A stretch of DNA of 39,271 nucleotides from Planctomycetota bacterium (lineage in GTDB: Bacteria; Planctomycetota; Planctomycetia; Pirellulales; Pirellulaceae): the NCBI GenBank assembly GCA_026692905.1, contig JAPLNL010000036.1, forward strand, positions 1 through 39,271. The letters are read 5' to 3'. Positions within the stretch are counted from its first letter, which is position 1. Every line of letters starts with the position of its first letter. Under the pieces are notes generated by a model. That model was not told where the DNA came from. It ran no database searches and was given only the letters and a program-made list of their open reading frames with translations. Positions 25,361 through 33,108 of the stretch are shown here, one piece after another. The position numbers and the translations under genes were made by a program.

Positions 25361-26793
25361 TATCGAACCTGTCCAACGGCCGCAGCCACGAGGTCATAAT
25401 GTTGGGATGAAACAATCTCGCAATCTACAATGTTGCCTGGCCGGATGACTTTGTCCTTTTCTCCAGTCACGAAAACGGTCGCATCCACGTCCGGTGCATC
25501 TGCGTAAGATCGCCCAAGCCAAACGTTGTTCGCTTCGTCAACCACTTTGTCGATCAATACGTCCATTCGTGTTCCGACCCGTTCAGCACACCATTCGAAG
25601 GCATTCTTTTGTTGAACAGCCATGAGCCGATTGCGTCGTTCTTTTTTGATGCGTTCCGGTAAATGGTCTGGTAGTTTGGCTGCTGGGGTATCGGGTTCGA
25701 TCGAATACGTGAAGACACCGACTCGCTCAAATCGCATTTCGCCGACAAAGGCTTCGAGTTCATCGAACTGCTCATCGGTTTCGCCAGGGAAACCGGTAAT
25801 CATGGTGGTTCGCATGACCAAGTTAGGAATGCCCTCGCGCAGTTTGGTCACCATTTCATGCGTCGAATCGCGTGTTACGCGTCGAGCCATCCGCTTGAGC
25901 ATTGTGTCATTGATGTGCTGTAGCGGCATATCGATGTAGGGAAGAATTTTCTTCGCCCCCGCAATGGTTTGGACGAGCCTGTCGTCAATGTACATTGGAT
26001 AAAAGTACATCAAACGGATCCAGTCGACGCCATTGATAGCATCGAGCTTTTCCAACAGTTCGGATAGTCTTGGAGCGCCATATAGGTCGATGCCGTAATA
26101 CGTGGTGTCTTGGGCGACGAGAATCAACTCGCGAACACCGCCATCGACTAGTTTTTTCGCTTCCTCTATGATTCCTTCCATTGGTTTGCTTGCGTGCTTA
26201 CCCCGCATCTTCGGAATAGCACAAAACGTGCAAAGTCGATCGCAGCCTTCCGATACTTTCATGTATGCGAAGTGCTTTGGAGTCAGTTGCAGCCGATAGT
26301 CGTCAGCTAGTGCTCGAATGGGAGCAGGCCGAAAAATCGAACGTTGCTCATCCAAGCCATCCATAAAACGGTTGACGATAGTGGTGATATCGTCGCGTCC
26401 AAATACACCAACGAGACCATCAATTTCCGGGCGAGCTTCGAGCAGTTGCTCCTGTTGGCGTTCGGCCAAGCAGCCTGTAACGATTACTCCGCGAATCTTG
26501 CCTTTTCGTTTCAGGTCGAGCATTTGATCGATGGCTTCGAACGACTCTTTGCGAGCGTTGTCGATGAAGCCACAGGTGTTGATCACGACGAAATCGCTAT
26601 TTTCTGGGTCTTGTACGAGGTTGTACCCGTCCTTGTGCAACAAGCCAAGCATTTGCTCGCTGTCGACCAAGTTTTTGGGACAGCCAAGGCTGATAAATGC
26701 GTAGCTTCCTTTCGCATTTCCGGAATCCGATTGCAGCCGGATACGGCTTTCGGTCGAGGCATCTTGATCGGCTAAAATGGGAAGCGAACGCAT
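25360..26793 (-). CDS. rimO: Ribosomal protein S12 methylthiotransferase RimO
   Basis: Radical-SAM enzyme that adds a methylthio group to an aspartate of ribosomal protein S12. The 477-residue product has the N-terminal cluster cysteines C38, C74 and C108. The radical-SAM motif C184-x3-C188-x2-C191 lies in [22 protein letters not shown]-terminal TRAM-like domain ([19 protein letters not shown]) completes it. The [12 protein letters not shown] stretch is diagnostic for RimO rather than MiaB. A leader of about 30 residues precedes the conserved start. It is the first gene of the rimO-pgsA-protease operon. Confidence 0.94.
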   Translation of the reverse strand: MRSLPILADQDASTESRIRLQSDSGNAKGSYAFISLGCPKNLVDSEQMLGLLHKDGYNLVQDPENSDFVVINTCGFIDNARKESFEAIDQMLDLKRKGKIRGVIVTGCLAERQQEQLLEARPEIDGLVGVFGRDDITTIVNRFMDGLDEQRSIFRPAPIRALADDYRLQLTPKHFAYMKVSEGCDRLCTFCAIPKMRGKHASKPMEGIIEEAKKLVDGGVRELILVAQDTTYYGIDLYGAPRLSELLEKLDAINGVDWIRLMYFYPMYIDDRLVQTIAGAKKILPYIDMPLQHINDTMLKRMARRVTRDSTHEMVTKLREGIPNLVMRTTMITGFPGETDEQFDELEAFVGEMRFERVGVFTYSIEPDTPAAKLPDHLPERIKKERRNRLMAVQQKNAFEWCAERVGTRMDVLIDKVVDEANNVWLGRSYADAPDVDATVFVTGEKDKVIRPGNIVDCEIVSSQHYDLVAAAVGQVR

Positions 26794-27202
26794 ACTTAAA
26801 AAACTGGGGTTGAGGCCTGAAGGGCGTATGGATGGGAATGTCGCTTCCTTGCGACACTCCGATCATAACAATCGGATTCAAAGCGACTAGCTTAATTCAG
26901 GTGCCGAATGTGATGATTGTGCGTTTCCTCCCGTATTTCCTGGGAAATCCGTGCGAATCGCCATGGCGCACCCTCCGGTTGGATGACTTATTCCGGTTGT
27001 TGATTCCCCCTCAAAGTTATTTCGATTGCTAAGGCATGAAAGGACGCTTCGAAAGCCATTTTCAGGCCGATCTAATGACAAGTGCATCCGGGGGTCCCAG
27101 GAAGGGAGATCGCGTCTGCACGAAGCTTTCACCATTGAGAGCTTGAAGAAAGTGGCGATGGATGCCACGTCTAGGACGGACGTTTAAGCAAGGAGCTTTC
27201 TG
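26794..27202. other. Divergent promoter region (409 nt)
   Basis: This gap lies between the divergent rimO (minus) and outer-membrane gene (plus). No gene is credible here. It must hold both promoters, but no box pair was placed with confidence. Its 3' end carries AAGGAG (27190-27195), the ribosome site that fixes the GTG start of the next gene. Confidence 0.6.
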
Positions 27203-29047
27203 GTGAGAAAAACATGGTTTCATGGTCTGGCGATGACTTTAGGGGTAACCGCAATCCCCACCATCGCAACGGCTCAGTATTCAAATAGCGGTTCTGATGG
27301 ACTTGCTGCTAGTTCCTTTAACGCAAAGGCGCTACCACCGCCAGTGAACTCCGCAGTCCGCAACTATATGGCCCCTCAGGGCCAAAATACGTTGGCGGCG
27401 TATACCCAGAACGGAGCAGTGGGAAGCGGCGTTTCGGGTGGAAACCTGCATGTACCGGCTGCCGAAAACTTCATACGAAACACTCAGTATGAGTCCCTGC
27501 CACAGTTCGCTCCTCAAGGGGGGCAGGCCTACGAGCAAATGCAGGTTCAGCCTGGCCAAATGGCACAGCCTACCTCCTCTGCACCTCGAACTGTTCCACT
27601 GCAATCCGGGATGAGTTCATGCCCTGCATGCAATTTGGGAAACTGCCCAACTCACGGAGTCGTAATTGGTAGTGCTCCAGAAACAACGCAAATGGCCTCC
27701 CCCGCGCCGATGACCTATGGTGCTTCGGACAATTGCTACGGCTCAACTGCTGTCAGCTGTGGTCCATCGATTGTCTCGCCTAACAAGTGGATTTTTGGCG
27801 CAAGCGGGCTTTACTTCAATCGGTTGGACAATCAGAACGTAAGACTGACTACCAACACTTCCGATGGAGCAATGCCATCTCCAACGCCAAACCCATACGT
27901 TCAAAGCTTCTTGAATACATCTGACGCACAGATGAAAGCTACGGGCGGCGTGCAATTGAGTGCTGGCCGATATTTCGGAGACGGTCGGTATGCTTTGATG
28001 GGAACCTACTGGGGTATCTTTTCGAATCCTCAATCCGCGACCATTTTGGCCTCAGATCAAGTCAACGGTAATCTACGATCGAATCTGCCGTTCACACTTC
28101 GTGGGCCAACCGGAAATTTCAATTACGGTATTGAAATGCCGACCGGCCCACAATCCGTCTACGATTGGTTTGATGGTGCCTTCGCCCACCGAATCCTTCG
28201 AGATCAGGAGTTCCACAGCGCAGAAATGAATTTCTTCTCGTTCGCATTAGGTGGTGGTGCACGTCAAGCATACGCGGCTACCAGCGGATGCAATACAGGT
28301 GCACGCATCGGCTATGGCAGCGGCGCCATTCGCGCATTAGGTCGTGGCGGATACGGTGGCTATGGCGACAACTGTGGTACGGGCGCCTGTGGAACGAGCG
28401 CTTGTGTCGATCCATGCCAAAGCGATTGTGCTCCTTGCGGCGGCCCCACGGGACCATGCGCACCATGGTACGGAGCTCAATGCAGCAAGCTTCGCCTTAA
28501 TATGTACGGCGGTATTCGCTGGTTCCGATTCAGAGACTCGCTAGAATATGCAGCTAGCTCGACCAACAACGTGTTTAATAATGAAGCAGATGACTTCTAC
28601 TATCGCAACAAAGTTACGAACGACCTAGTTGGTTTCCAGTTGGGCGCCCTGGGGACTTGGTGCACAGGCACGCGGTTCAACCTCTTCGGCGGAACCAATT
28701 TCGGCATCTACGGAAATCACATCAATGCAAAAACGTTCGCTGGTTCAGCAACGGAAACCGCAGTGATTCTGTCGCCTGACACCGCTTTCGACAATCGTCC
28801 ATACGATTACACCTCCTCACGCGATGGAGTGGCTTTCCTTGGCGAAGGAACGTTGGGAACAGGTGTTCGTATCACTCGAGGTTGGACAGGAAACGTTGCC
28901 TATCGACTAGTTGGCGTGACCGGAGTCGCAAACTCAGTGGGACAGATCCCTCGCGATTTCGCCCGAGGGGATGAGATCACCAAGATCAACAACAACTATG
29001 GTCTGTTGCTCCACGGTGTCTCTTTTGGTGCGAACTATAACTTCTAG
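27203..29047 (+). CDS. Secreted outer-membrane beta-barrel protein, BBP7-like
   Basis: Probably an outer-membrane protein. The 614-residue product starts at GTG 27203 with AAGGAG 7 nt upstream. A signal peptide is clear (basic n-region, hydrophobic core, cleavage near ATA-Q25). Residues 25-190 are glutamine-, alanine- and proline-rich with cysteines C140, C143, C148, C178 and C186. From about 195 on, the alternating aromatic pattern (NKWIFGASGLYF, MYGGIRWFRFRD) looks like a barrel, and the protein ends in phenylalanine (GANYNF) as many barrels do. A glycine-rich segment, 363-427, has nine cysteines. The BBP7 family name is from recognition, not a search. Confidence 0.75.
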   Translation: MRKTWFHGLAMTLGVTAIPTIATAQYSNSGSDGLAASSFNAKALPPPVNSAVRNYMAPQGQNTLAAYTQNGAVGSGVSGGNLHVPAAENFIRNTQYESLPQFAPQGGQAYEQMQVQPGQMAQPTSSAPRTVPLQSGMSSCPACNLGNCPTHGVVIGSAPETTQMASPAPMTYGASDNCYGSTAVSCGPSIVSPNKWIFGASGLYFNRLDNQNVRLTTNTSDGAMPSPTPNPYVQSFLNTSDAQMKATGGVQLSAGRYFGDGRYALMGTYWGIFSNPQSATILASDQVNGNLRSNLPFTLRGPTGNFNYGIEMPTGPQSVYDWFDGAFAHRILRDQEFHSAEMNFFSFALGGGARQAYAATSGCNTGARIGYGSGAIRALGRGGYGGYGDNCGTGACGTSACVDPCQSDCAPCGGPTGPCAPWYGAQCSKLRLNMYGGIRWFRFRDSLEYAASSTNNVFNNEADDFYYRNKVTNDLVGFQLGALGTWCTGTRFNLFGGTNFGIYGNHINAKTFAGSATETAVILSPDTAFDNRPYDYTSSRDGVAFLGEGTLGTGVRITRGWTGNVAYRLVGVTGVANSVGQIPRDFARGDEITKINNNYGLLLHGVSFGANYNF

Positions 29048-29088
29048 TTTTCTGGTTCGCGAATTGCTCCGTCCTAAAATCCAGAGAA

Positions 29089-29117
29089 GCCTCCCCGGAA
29101 ACGGGGAGGCTTTTTTT
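29089..29117 (+). terminator. Strong rho-independent terminator
   Basis: GCCTCCCCG (29089-29097) and CGGGGAGGC (29102-29110) form a perfect 9-bp stem with a GAAA loop, followed by seven T. It ends the outer-membrane protein transcript 42 nt after the stop codon. Confidence 0.95.
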
Positions 29118-29162
29118 CATGGTTTTGCGTTAACGGGCCAACGAGGTTGTGAATAAATGTCG

Positions 29163-29291
29163 GACGCCCTTTTTAGGGCGTCGAAATTGTCCGTTTTTTT
29201 GCAGTAGCGACGGCCTGAAAAGGCCGTCCTACGAATAGAGTCACAGCCTAAACGGCCCAGCAATTCAAATAGCCAGGGCCATCGGCCCTGG
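29163..29291. repeat. Three successive palindromes
   Basis: Hairpins at 29163-29182 (GACGCCCT/AGGGCGTC), 29209-29228 (GACGGCCT/AGGCCGTC) and 29273-29291 (CCAGGGCC/GGCCCTGG), each with 8-bp perfect arms and 3-4 nt loops, lie between convergent genes. The first two share the GAC...GTC outer bases. They may serve as terminators for the minus-strand operon ending at 29301 or be REP-like elements. Confidence 0.75.
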
Positions 29292-29300
29292 TGATTCGGT

Positions 29301-29948
29301 TTAATTGCGATTCGGATCGCTTAGGCCCATCATTCGGACCGTGGCGGCTGGCAACTTCTGTGCTACGAACCGCAAGCCTGCGAGCCCAGCAGATTTGATC
29401 AACTCGCTCTCTTGATTCAATGTCCGATTGGCAATGGCGAGAGACCCAGTGGCCTCATTCCCTTTTTCGTTTAGCTTCGTCGCCAAACGCTTCGTCGCAC
29501 TCAACGTCGTGCGAATCCATCGCTCCTTGGCGCTTGCTAGAGCATTCTCTTCTTTTACTGTCACGGTTTGAGTGGTGTTTACTATCACTTCGGGACGGGT
29601 GTCTTCCCAAGTAGAAACAAGCCATCGCCCTACCAACAGCACACATGCCAAGCTCGCAGCCAATGCCGCTAACGCAGCCGGAGATCGCAATGACGAACGT
29701 GCTGGAGTCGGTTGGGTGCGAATGGCACTCGCCGATTCGATTCCGGATTTCGCCCCGCTCGCAACTCGCTTGCTTGCTTGGCTGACAAGCTTGCTTTCAA
29801 GCCGCAACAGTTCGTGTTCGTAATCGCGTAGATGGGAGTCCGAATTAACCCAACGCCGCAGCCAACGGGGCAGTCGATCTGCGTTCGTAGAAACCAAACC
29901 AGAATCATAGGAATATTGAATCAGAAACTTAGCGATGGATCGTATCAT
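29301..29948 (-). CDS. Single-pass membrane protein, possible anti-sigma factor
   Basis: The family is not recognised. The 215-residue product has a basic N-terminal part of about 88 residues (with RLPRWLRRWVNSDSHLRDYEHELLRLESKL), one membrane helix at about 90-113 (AALAALAASLACVLLVGRWLV), and a C-terminal part of about 100 residues. Its start overlaps the stop of the ECF sigma gene by 4 nt. That position, and the soluble-helix-soluble layout, fit an anti-sigma factor; no zinc-binding HxxxCxxC motif is seen, so the role is inferred from context only. Confidence 0.65.
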   Translation of the reverse strand: MIRSIAKFLIQYSYDSGLVSTNADRLPRWLRRWVNSDSHLRDYEHELLRLESKLVSQASKRVASGAKSGIESASAIRTQPTPARSSLRSPAALAALAASLACVLLVGRWLVSTWEDTRPEVIVNTTQTVTVKEENALASAKERWIRTTLSATKRLATKLNEKGNEATGSLAIANRTLNQESELIKSAGLAGLRFVAQKLPAATVRMMGLSDPNRN

Positions 29949-30580
29949 GATGGCTCTTTTGGGTTGCCTTGATTTACCATTCGTTCGCGATCCATGCGAC
30001 GGATATCCTTTTCTAATCGGCTCCTGGCCCGATGCAATTGCACTCGTATCACGATTTGGGTCTTATTCATGATGCCGGCAATCTCTTGGATCGACAACCC
30101 CTCACCGTATCTCAACCAAAGGGACGTGTACTGAGATTCACTCAGCGCCGATCTCGCAACGCTCCATACGTCTTCGACGACCGCCTCCGCATTTGAGAAA
30201 TCACCGTTTGCTCGCCATAGAGTATCCAATTGCATTGCCTCCATCGGCACCAATTTGGGGCGACGCTTCTCTTTGCGTGCAAAATCGGTTGCCAGCCGAA
30301 AAGCGATCGTGTAGAGCCACGTTGAAAATTGGTACTGGAAATCAAATTGATCGAGGCGTTGAAAAGCTTTGGCCAATGCCTCTTGGGCGACATCTTCGGC
30401 ATCGGCTCGATTTCCTTGCAGCCGACGCTCGAGCAAGATGAGCAGTCGGGGCGTGAAGCGATTGGAGAGCTCGGTTGCTGAGTCCGAGCATCCGGCTTGT
30501 AAGCGTCGAACCAGGTCATTGGGTTCGACCTCTTGTAACTCAAGTGAGTCCGAAATTACTATGGATCCCAGAGGAATCAA
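29945..30580 (-). CDS. ECF-type RNA polymerase sigma factor
   Basis: Alternative sigma factor of the extracytoplasmic function group. The 211-residue product has region 2 (about 40-105, with AEDVAQEALAKAFQRLDQF and FSTWLYTIAFRLATDFARK) and region 4 (about 143-192, with LWLRYGEGLSIQEIAGIMN). It lacks region 3, as ECF factors do. It is the middle gene of a unit in which each gene overlaps the next by 4 nt: exported protein, sigma factor, membrane protein. Its regulon cannot be read from the window. Confidence 0.93.
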   Translation of the reverse strand: MIPLGSIVISDSLELQEVEPNDLVRRLQAGCSDSATELSNRFTPRLLILLERRLQGNRADAEDVAQEALAKAFQRLDQFDFQYQFSTWLYTIAFRLATDFARKEKRRPKLVPMEAMQLDTLWRANGDFSNAEAVVEDVWSVARSALSESQYTSLWLRYGEGLSIQEIAGIMNKTQIVIRVQLHRARSRLEKDIRRMDRERMVNQGNPKEPS

Positions 30581-31554
30581 TTGTCGTTCATTTCTTTCTT
30601 GATCATTTCAACAATCTCAGCCGAAGGCACTCGCACTTTCACGCTGACCGCGGTTCCCTCTTGAACCACTTTGACTTTCTTAATGAACTGCAACACATTC
30701 TTGACGTCGTCGTCTTGATCGTCCATCGATGCAAAGAGTTCGACCATGGCCCCGAGACCTTGGATGGACTGGCGGATTTGTTCCGCCTTTTTCTCTGTCC
30801 CTGCTTGCATTGCGGCTCGAAGCTCAAGTTCTTGTTCCTCTTCGGAAAGCGAGACAACCAAGGAAGAAAGCATGGCGGCAATGTTGGCTTCTGGGCCTTT
30901 TCCTAGTTTTTCGGTAGGCAATTCCATGATCTGCATCTGAGCGATGACCTTGCGATCGGAGGACAATTCAATCGACTTGAGCGACTTATTCTCAAGGTTC
31001 TTCGCGTCCAAGCTATCCAACAGCCCAGTGACCGAGGATTTGTTTGCTCCGATGATGAGCGTCTTGTTCCCGCCAGTACTTGCGTGAATCGCGCCGAACA
31101 CCTTCGTTTCCTCGTCGGGGGAAGCTGTGTGAATATCATAGTTGCGATGCTCGGATTTTTCGTAGCCTGGCAAGGCCAGCAACAGGCCTTCAATGTTACC
31201 GGTTGTTTTCTTAAGTCGAACCATGCCAAGAAGAGATTTCTCCGGACTCTCGTAATCCGAAGCACAAATCACGAGCCCTTGAATTTCTTCGAATGGATCC
31301 ATGCCCAGCACTTCTTGGATCTTGTCAGTGGAAACATCCTTCGCATCTACTTTTTTGCCCACTTCATCCATGGCGGCTTTTTTTGCCATTTCGAACAAAA
31401 CAGACCCGACCTTAGAGGCTTTGAGTGCTTGCAAATCAATCTGCAGGACGAATTTGGAGTCGCTAGGAACACTGATGGAGGATTGCGCGTTTGCGTTCGC
31501 ACCAAATAGAAACAAAAGGGACAAGCTGATGGCTTGCCAAAGATTTTTTCGCAT
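30577..31554 (-). CDS. Exported protein of unknown function
   Basis: Not recognised. The start was set at the ATG 31554, giving 325 residues beginning MRKNLWQAISLSLLFLFGAN with a clean signal peptide (cleavage near ANA-Q24); an in-frame upstream start at 31599 only adds residues before the signal. The mature part is acidic, lysine-rich, and mixed alpha/beta (KFVLQIDLQALKASKVGSVLF, KTLIIGANKSSVTGLLDSL). It precedes the ECF sigma gene with a 4-nt overlap, so it may be a sensor, a target or a component of the same response. Confidence 0.75.
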   Translation of the reverse strand: MRKNLWQAISLSLLFLFGANANAQSSISVPSDSKFVLQIDLQALKASKVGSVLFEMAKKAAMDEVGKKVDAKDVSTDKIQEVLGMDPFEEIQGLVICASDYESPEKSLLGMVRLKKTTGNIEGLLLALPGYEKSEHRNYDIHTASPDEETKVFGAIHASTGGNKTLIIGANKSSVTGLLDSLDAKNLENKSLKSIELSSDRKVIAQMQIMELPTEKLGKGPEANIAAMLSSLVVSLSEEEQELELRAAMQAGTEKKAEQIRQSIQGLGAMVELFASMDDQDDDVKNVLQFIKKVKVVQEGTAVSVKVRVPSAEIVEMIKKEMNDN

Positions 31555-31714
31555 TTTCTGCACCCTTACTGATTGGAAACTCGCTCGGGGCGTCAACACG
31601 GCCCACGACTTGGTTGGAGTCTTTTACGTGCAGGTCGTAGCGGATGTTACATCGTCAGGACAGAATTTAGGGTAAGGCCAAGCTATAGTCTTTCGGCAAG
31701 CGATCGAACAAGTC

Positions 31715-31781
31715 AATAGGTGCCTGGCACCTAATGGGACAAATAGGTGCCTTGGACAAATAGGTGCCTGGCACCTAATGG
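31715..31781. repeat. Cluster of AATAGGTGCC palindromes
   Basis: Two identical 23-nt copies start at 31715 and 31759 (AATAGGTGCCTGGCACCTAA, then TGG). A truncated copy, AATAGGTGCCTTGG, sits between them at 31742. Each full copy has an 8-bp perfect inverted repeat (TAGGTGCC/GGCACCTA) around one T. They lie between the operon starting at 31554 and the gene ending at 31837. They could be terminators, operator sites or mobile palindromes. Confidence 0.8.
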
Positions 31782-31836
31782 ACAGTGATAAACCGATCTT
31801 CAGTGTTTTCACGGCAAAGCGATTGAGACAATCGCT

Positions 31837-32175
31837 CTACTCTGCTTTTAGTACAACCATATCTTCCTCAAAGAGTTCTTCAGCCCAACCTTCGCCGCTC
31901 CAACTGACTTTAGGAAGACGTGCACTCAAGTCTTGCAACTCAACACTAAGCCGAGCGAAGACCGAATGCTCTTCGTCGATCTCGGCTAATTGGAATTGCA
32001 CGTTTACATGATCTTCTGCGATGGATTCTCGCCGATCCATTACCACCCAAAGGCGATTGCGAACCAGCACTCGATCTCCCACTGCCAGCTGAAACAATCG
32101 ACAGTGGCCGGGCGTGAGCCGAATGCGGTCCGCGATCCACCAACTGTGAATCCACCGAAGCATCGCTTGGATCAT
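31837..32175 (-). CDS. Hypothetical protein downstream of pspA
   Basis: Not recognised. The 112-residue product is predicted to be soluble and mainly beta (LFQLAVGDRVLVRNRLWVVMDRR, VNVQFQLAEIDEEHSVFARLSV), with a tryptophan-rich N-terminus (RWIHSWWIADRIRL) and an acidic C-terminus. Its start is 4 nt after the pspA stop, so the two are co-transcribed and it may work with PspA at the membrane. It has no hydrophobic helix long enough to span the membrane. Confidence 0.65.
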   Translation of the reverse strand: MIQAMLRWIHSWWIADRIRLTPGHCRLFQLAVGDRVLVRNRLWVVMDRRESIAEDHVNVQFQLAEIDEEHSVFARLSVELQDLSARLPKVSWSGEGWAEELFEEDMVVLKAE

Positions 32176-32179
32176 GTTC

Positions 32180-32863
32180 TTAAGTCTGCGACTCGTTGAC
32201 CTGCAACTTTAATCGTTCCAATTCGAGCTCGAGGCTTCGATCCCGTTCCTGCGCTTCGAACTTGCGCTCTAGCTCAGAGGTCTCAAGATCGTTGCCGTCG
32301 ATTCGATCCCATGCCTCGACGATCGATTCTTGGCGTTCGACTTTTTGCTCAAGTCGATTGAATTGCGCGAATGCGGATTGGCTACCCGCTCTATCGATGG
32401 CGCCGTTGATCTTTTGGGTGGAATTGGCCCTGGCCATGCGAGCCATGAGCAACGTCTTTTTCTGCCGTGCCTGTCGAATCTTGTCCTCCAAATCCCGAAC
32501 CGCGGTTTGAAGCTTCGTAACCTCCGACAATTGCGTCGCGTGCTGGGACTTGTACTGCTCGAAGCGATCCGAAATGATTAGCTTTTGACTGAGCGCGGAT
32601 TTCGCGCTCGATTCGTCGCCTCGTTTCATGGCGACCATTGCCCGCTCGGACCATTTTTGCAGTTCCACTTGTTCGCGTTCGGTTCGCTTGCGCATTTGAA
32701 TTTCATCTGCGATCGCTTCCGCTACGCTGGACCTGACAGTGCAAAGCTCTTCGTCCATGTCGAGAATCAACTGATGAAGCATGCGTTCGGGATCTTCCAC
32801 CTTTTCGCGTAGAGCGGTAATGCTGGAACGCATCACAAGAGAAAACTGAGATAACCAAGCCAT
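32180..32863 (-). CDS. pspA: PspA/IM30 family membrane-stress protein
   Basis: Peripheral coiled-coil protein that protects or remodels the cytoplasmic membrane (ESCRT-III related). The start was set at the ATG 32861-32863, with GAAAGGTG about 9 nt upstream; a longer frame to 32926 adds a hydrophobic tract with no such site. The 227-residue product begins MAWLSQFSLVMRSSITALRE and contains KVEDPERMLHQLILDMDEEL, close to the classical PspA start. Long heptad-type helices rich in E, K, R and Q follow. The usual regulators pspF, pspB and pspC are not next to it. Confidence 0.88.
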   Translation of the reverse strand: MAWLSQFSLVMRSSITALREKVEDPERMLHQLILDMDEELCTVRSSVAEAIADEIQMRKRTEREQVELQKWSERAMVAMKRGDESSAKSALSQKLIISDRFEQYKSQHATQLSEVTKLQTAVRDLEDKIRQARQKKTLLMARMARANSTQKINGAIDRAGSQSAFAQFNRLEQKVERQESIVEAWDRIDGNDLETSELERKFEAQERDRSLELELERLKLQVNESQT

Positions 32864-32948
32864 AGTAGTAACACCTTTCAATAACAGTAACAAAACAAAC
32901 AGGAAACACTCAACACGAAGGAACAATTCTTGGGAGGATACAGACCAT

Positions 32949-33070
32949 GAGCCGCGGGCGCTAGCCGCGACAACAGTGATTGCGTAGGAAACCGTAACGC
33001 GGCTAGCGCCCGCGGCTCAGGCATCGTTCTCGACAGCTGTCGAGAACGAGTGAAACCGGGGCTAGCGCCC
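32949..33070. repeat. Inverted repeat, perfect palindrome and dispersed element
   Basis: Arms of 21 nt, 32949-32969 (GAGCCGCGGGCGCTAGCCGC...) and 32998-33018, are perfect inverses around a 28-nt loop. Just beyond lies a 24-nt perfect palindrome, 33025-33048 (half CGTTCTCGACAG). Then 33053-33070 repeats the GGCTAGCGCCC core and is an exact inverted match to 120-137 at the window start. The cluster lies between pspA and the large membrane protein gene, both on the minus strand. Confidence 0.9.
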
Positions 33071-33108
33071 ATCCGGCTAATGGTCTTAAACAACACTTCC
33101 GCATGTGA

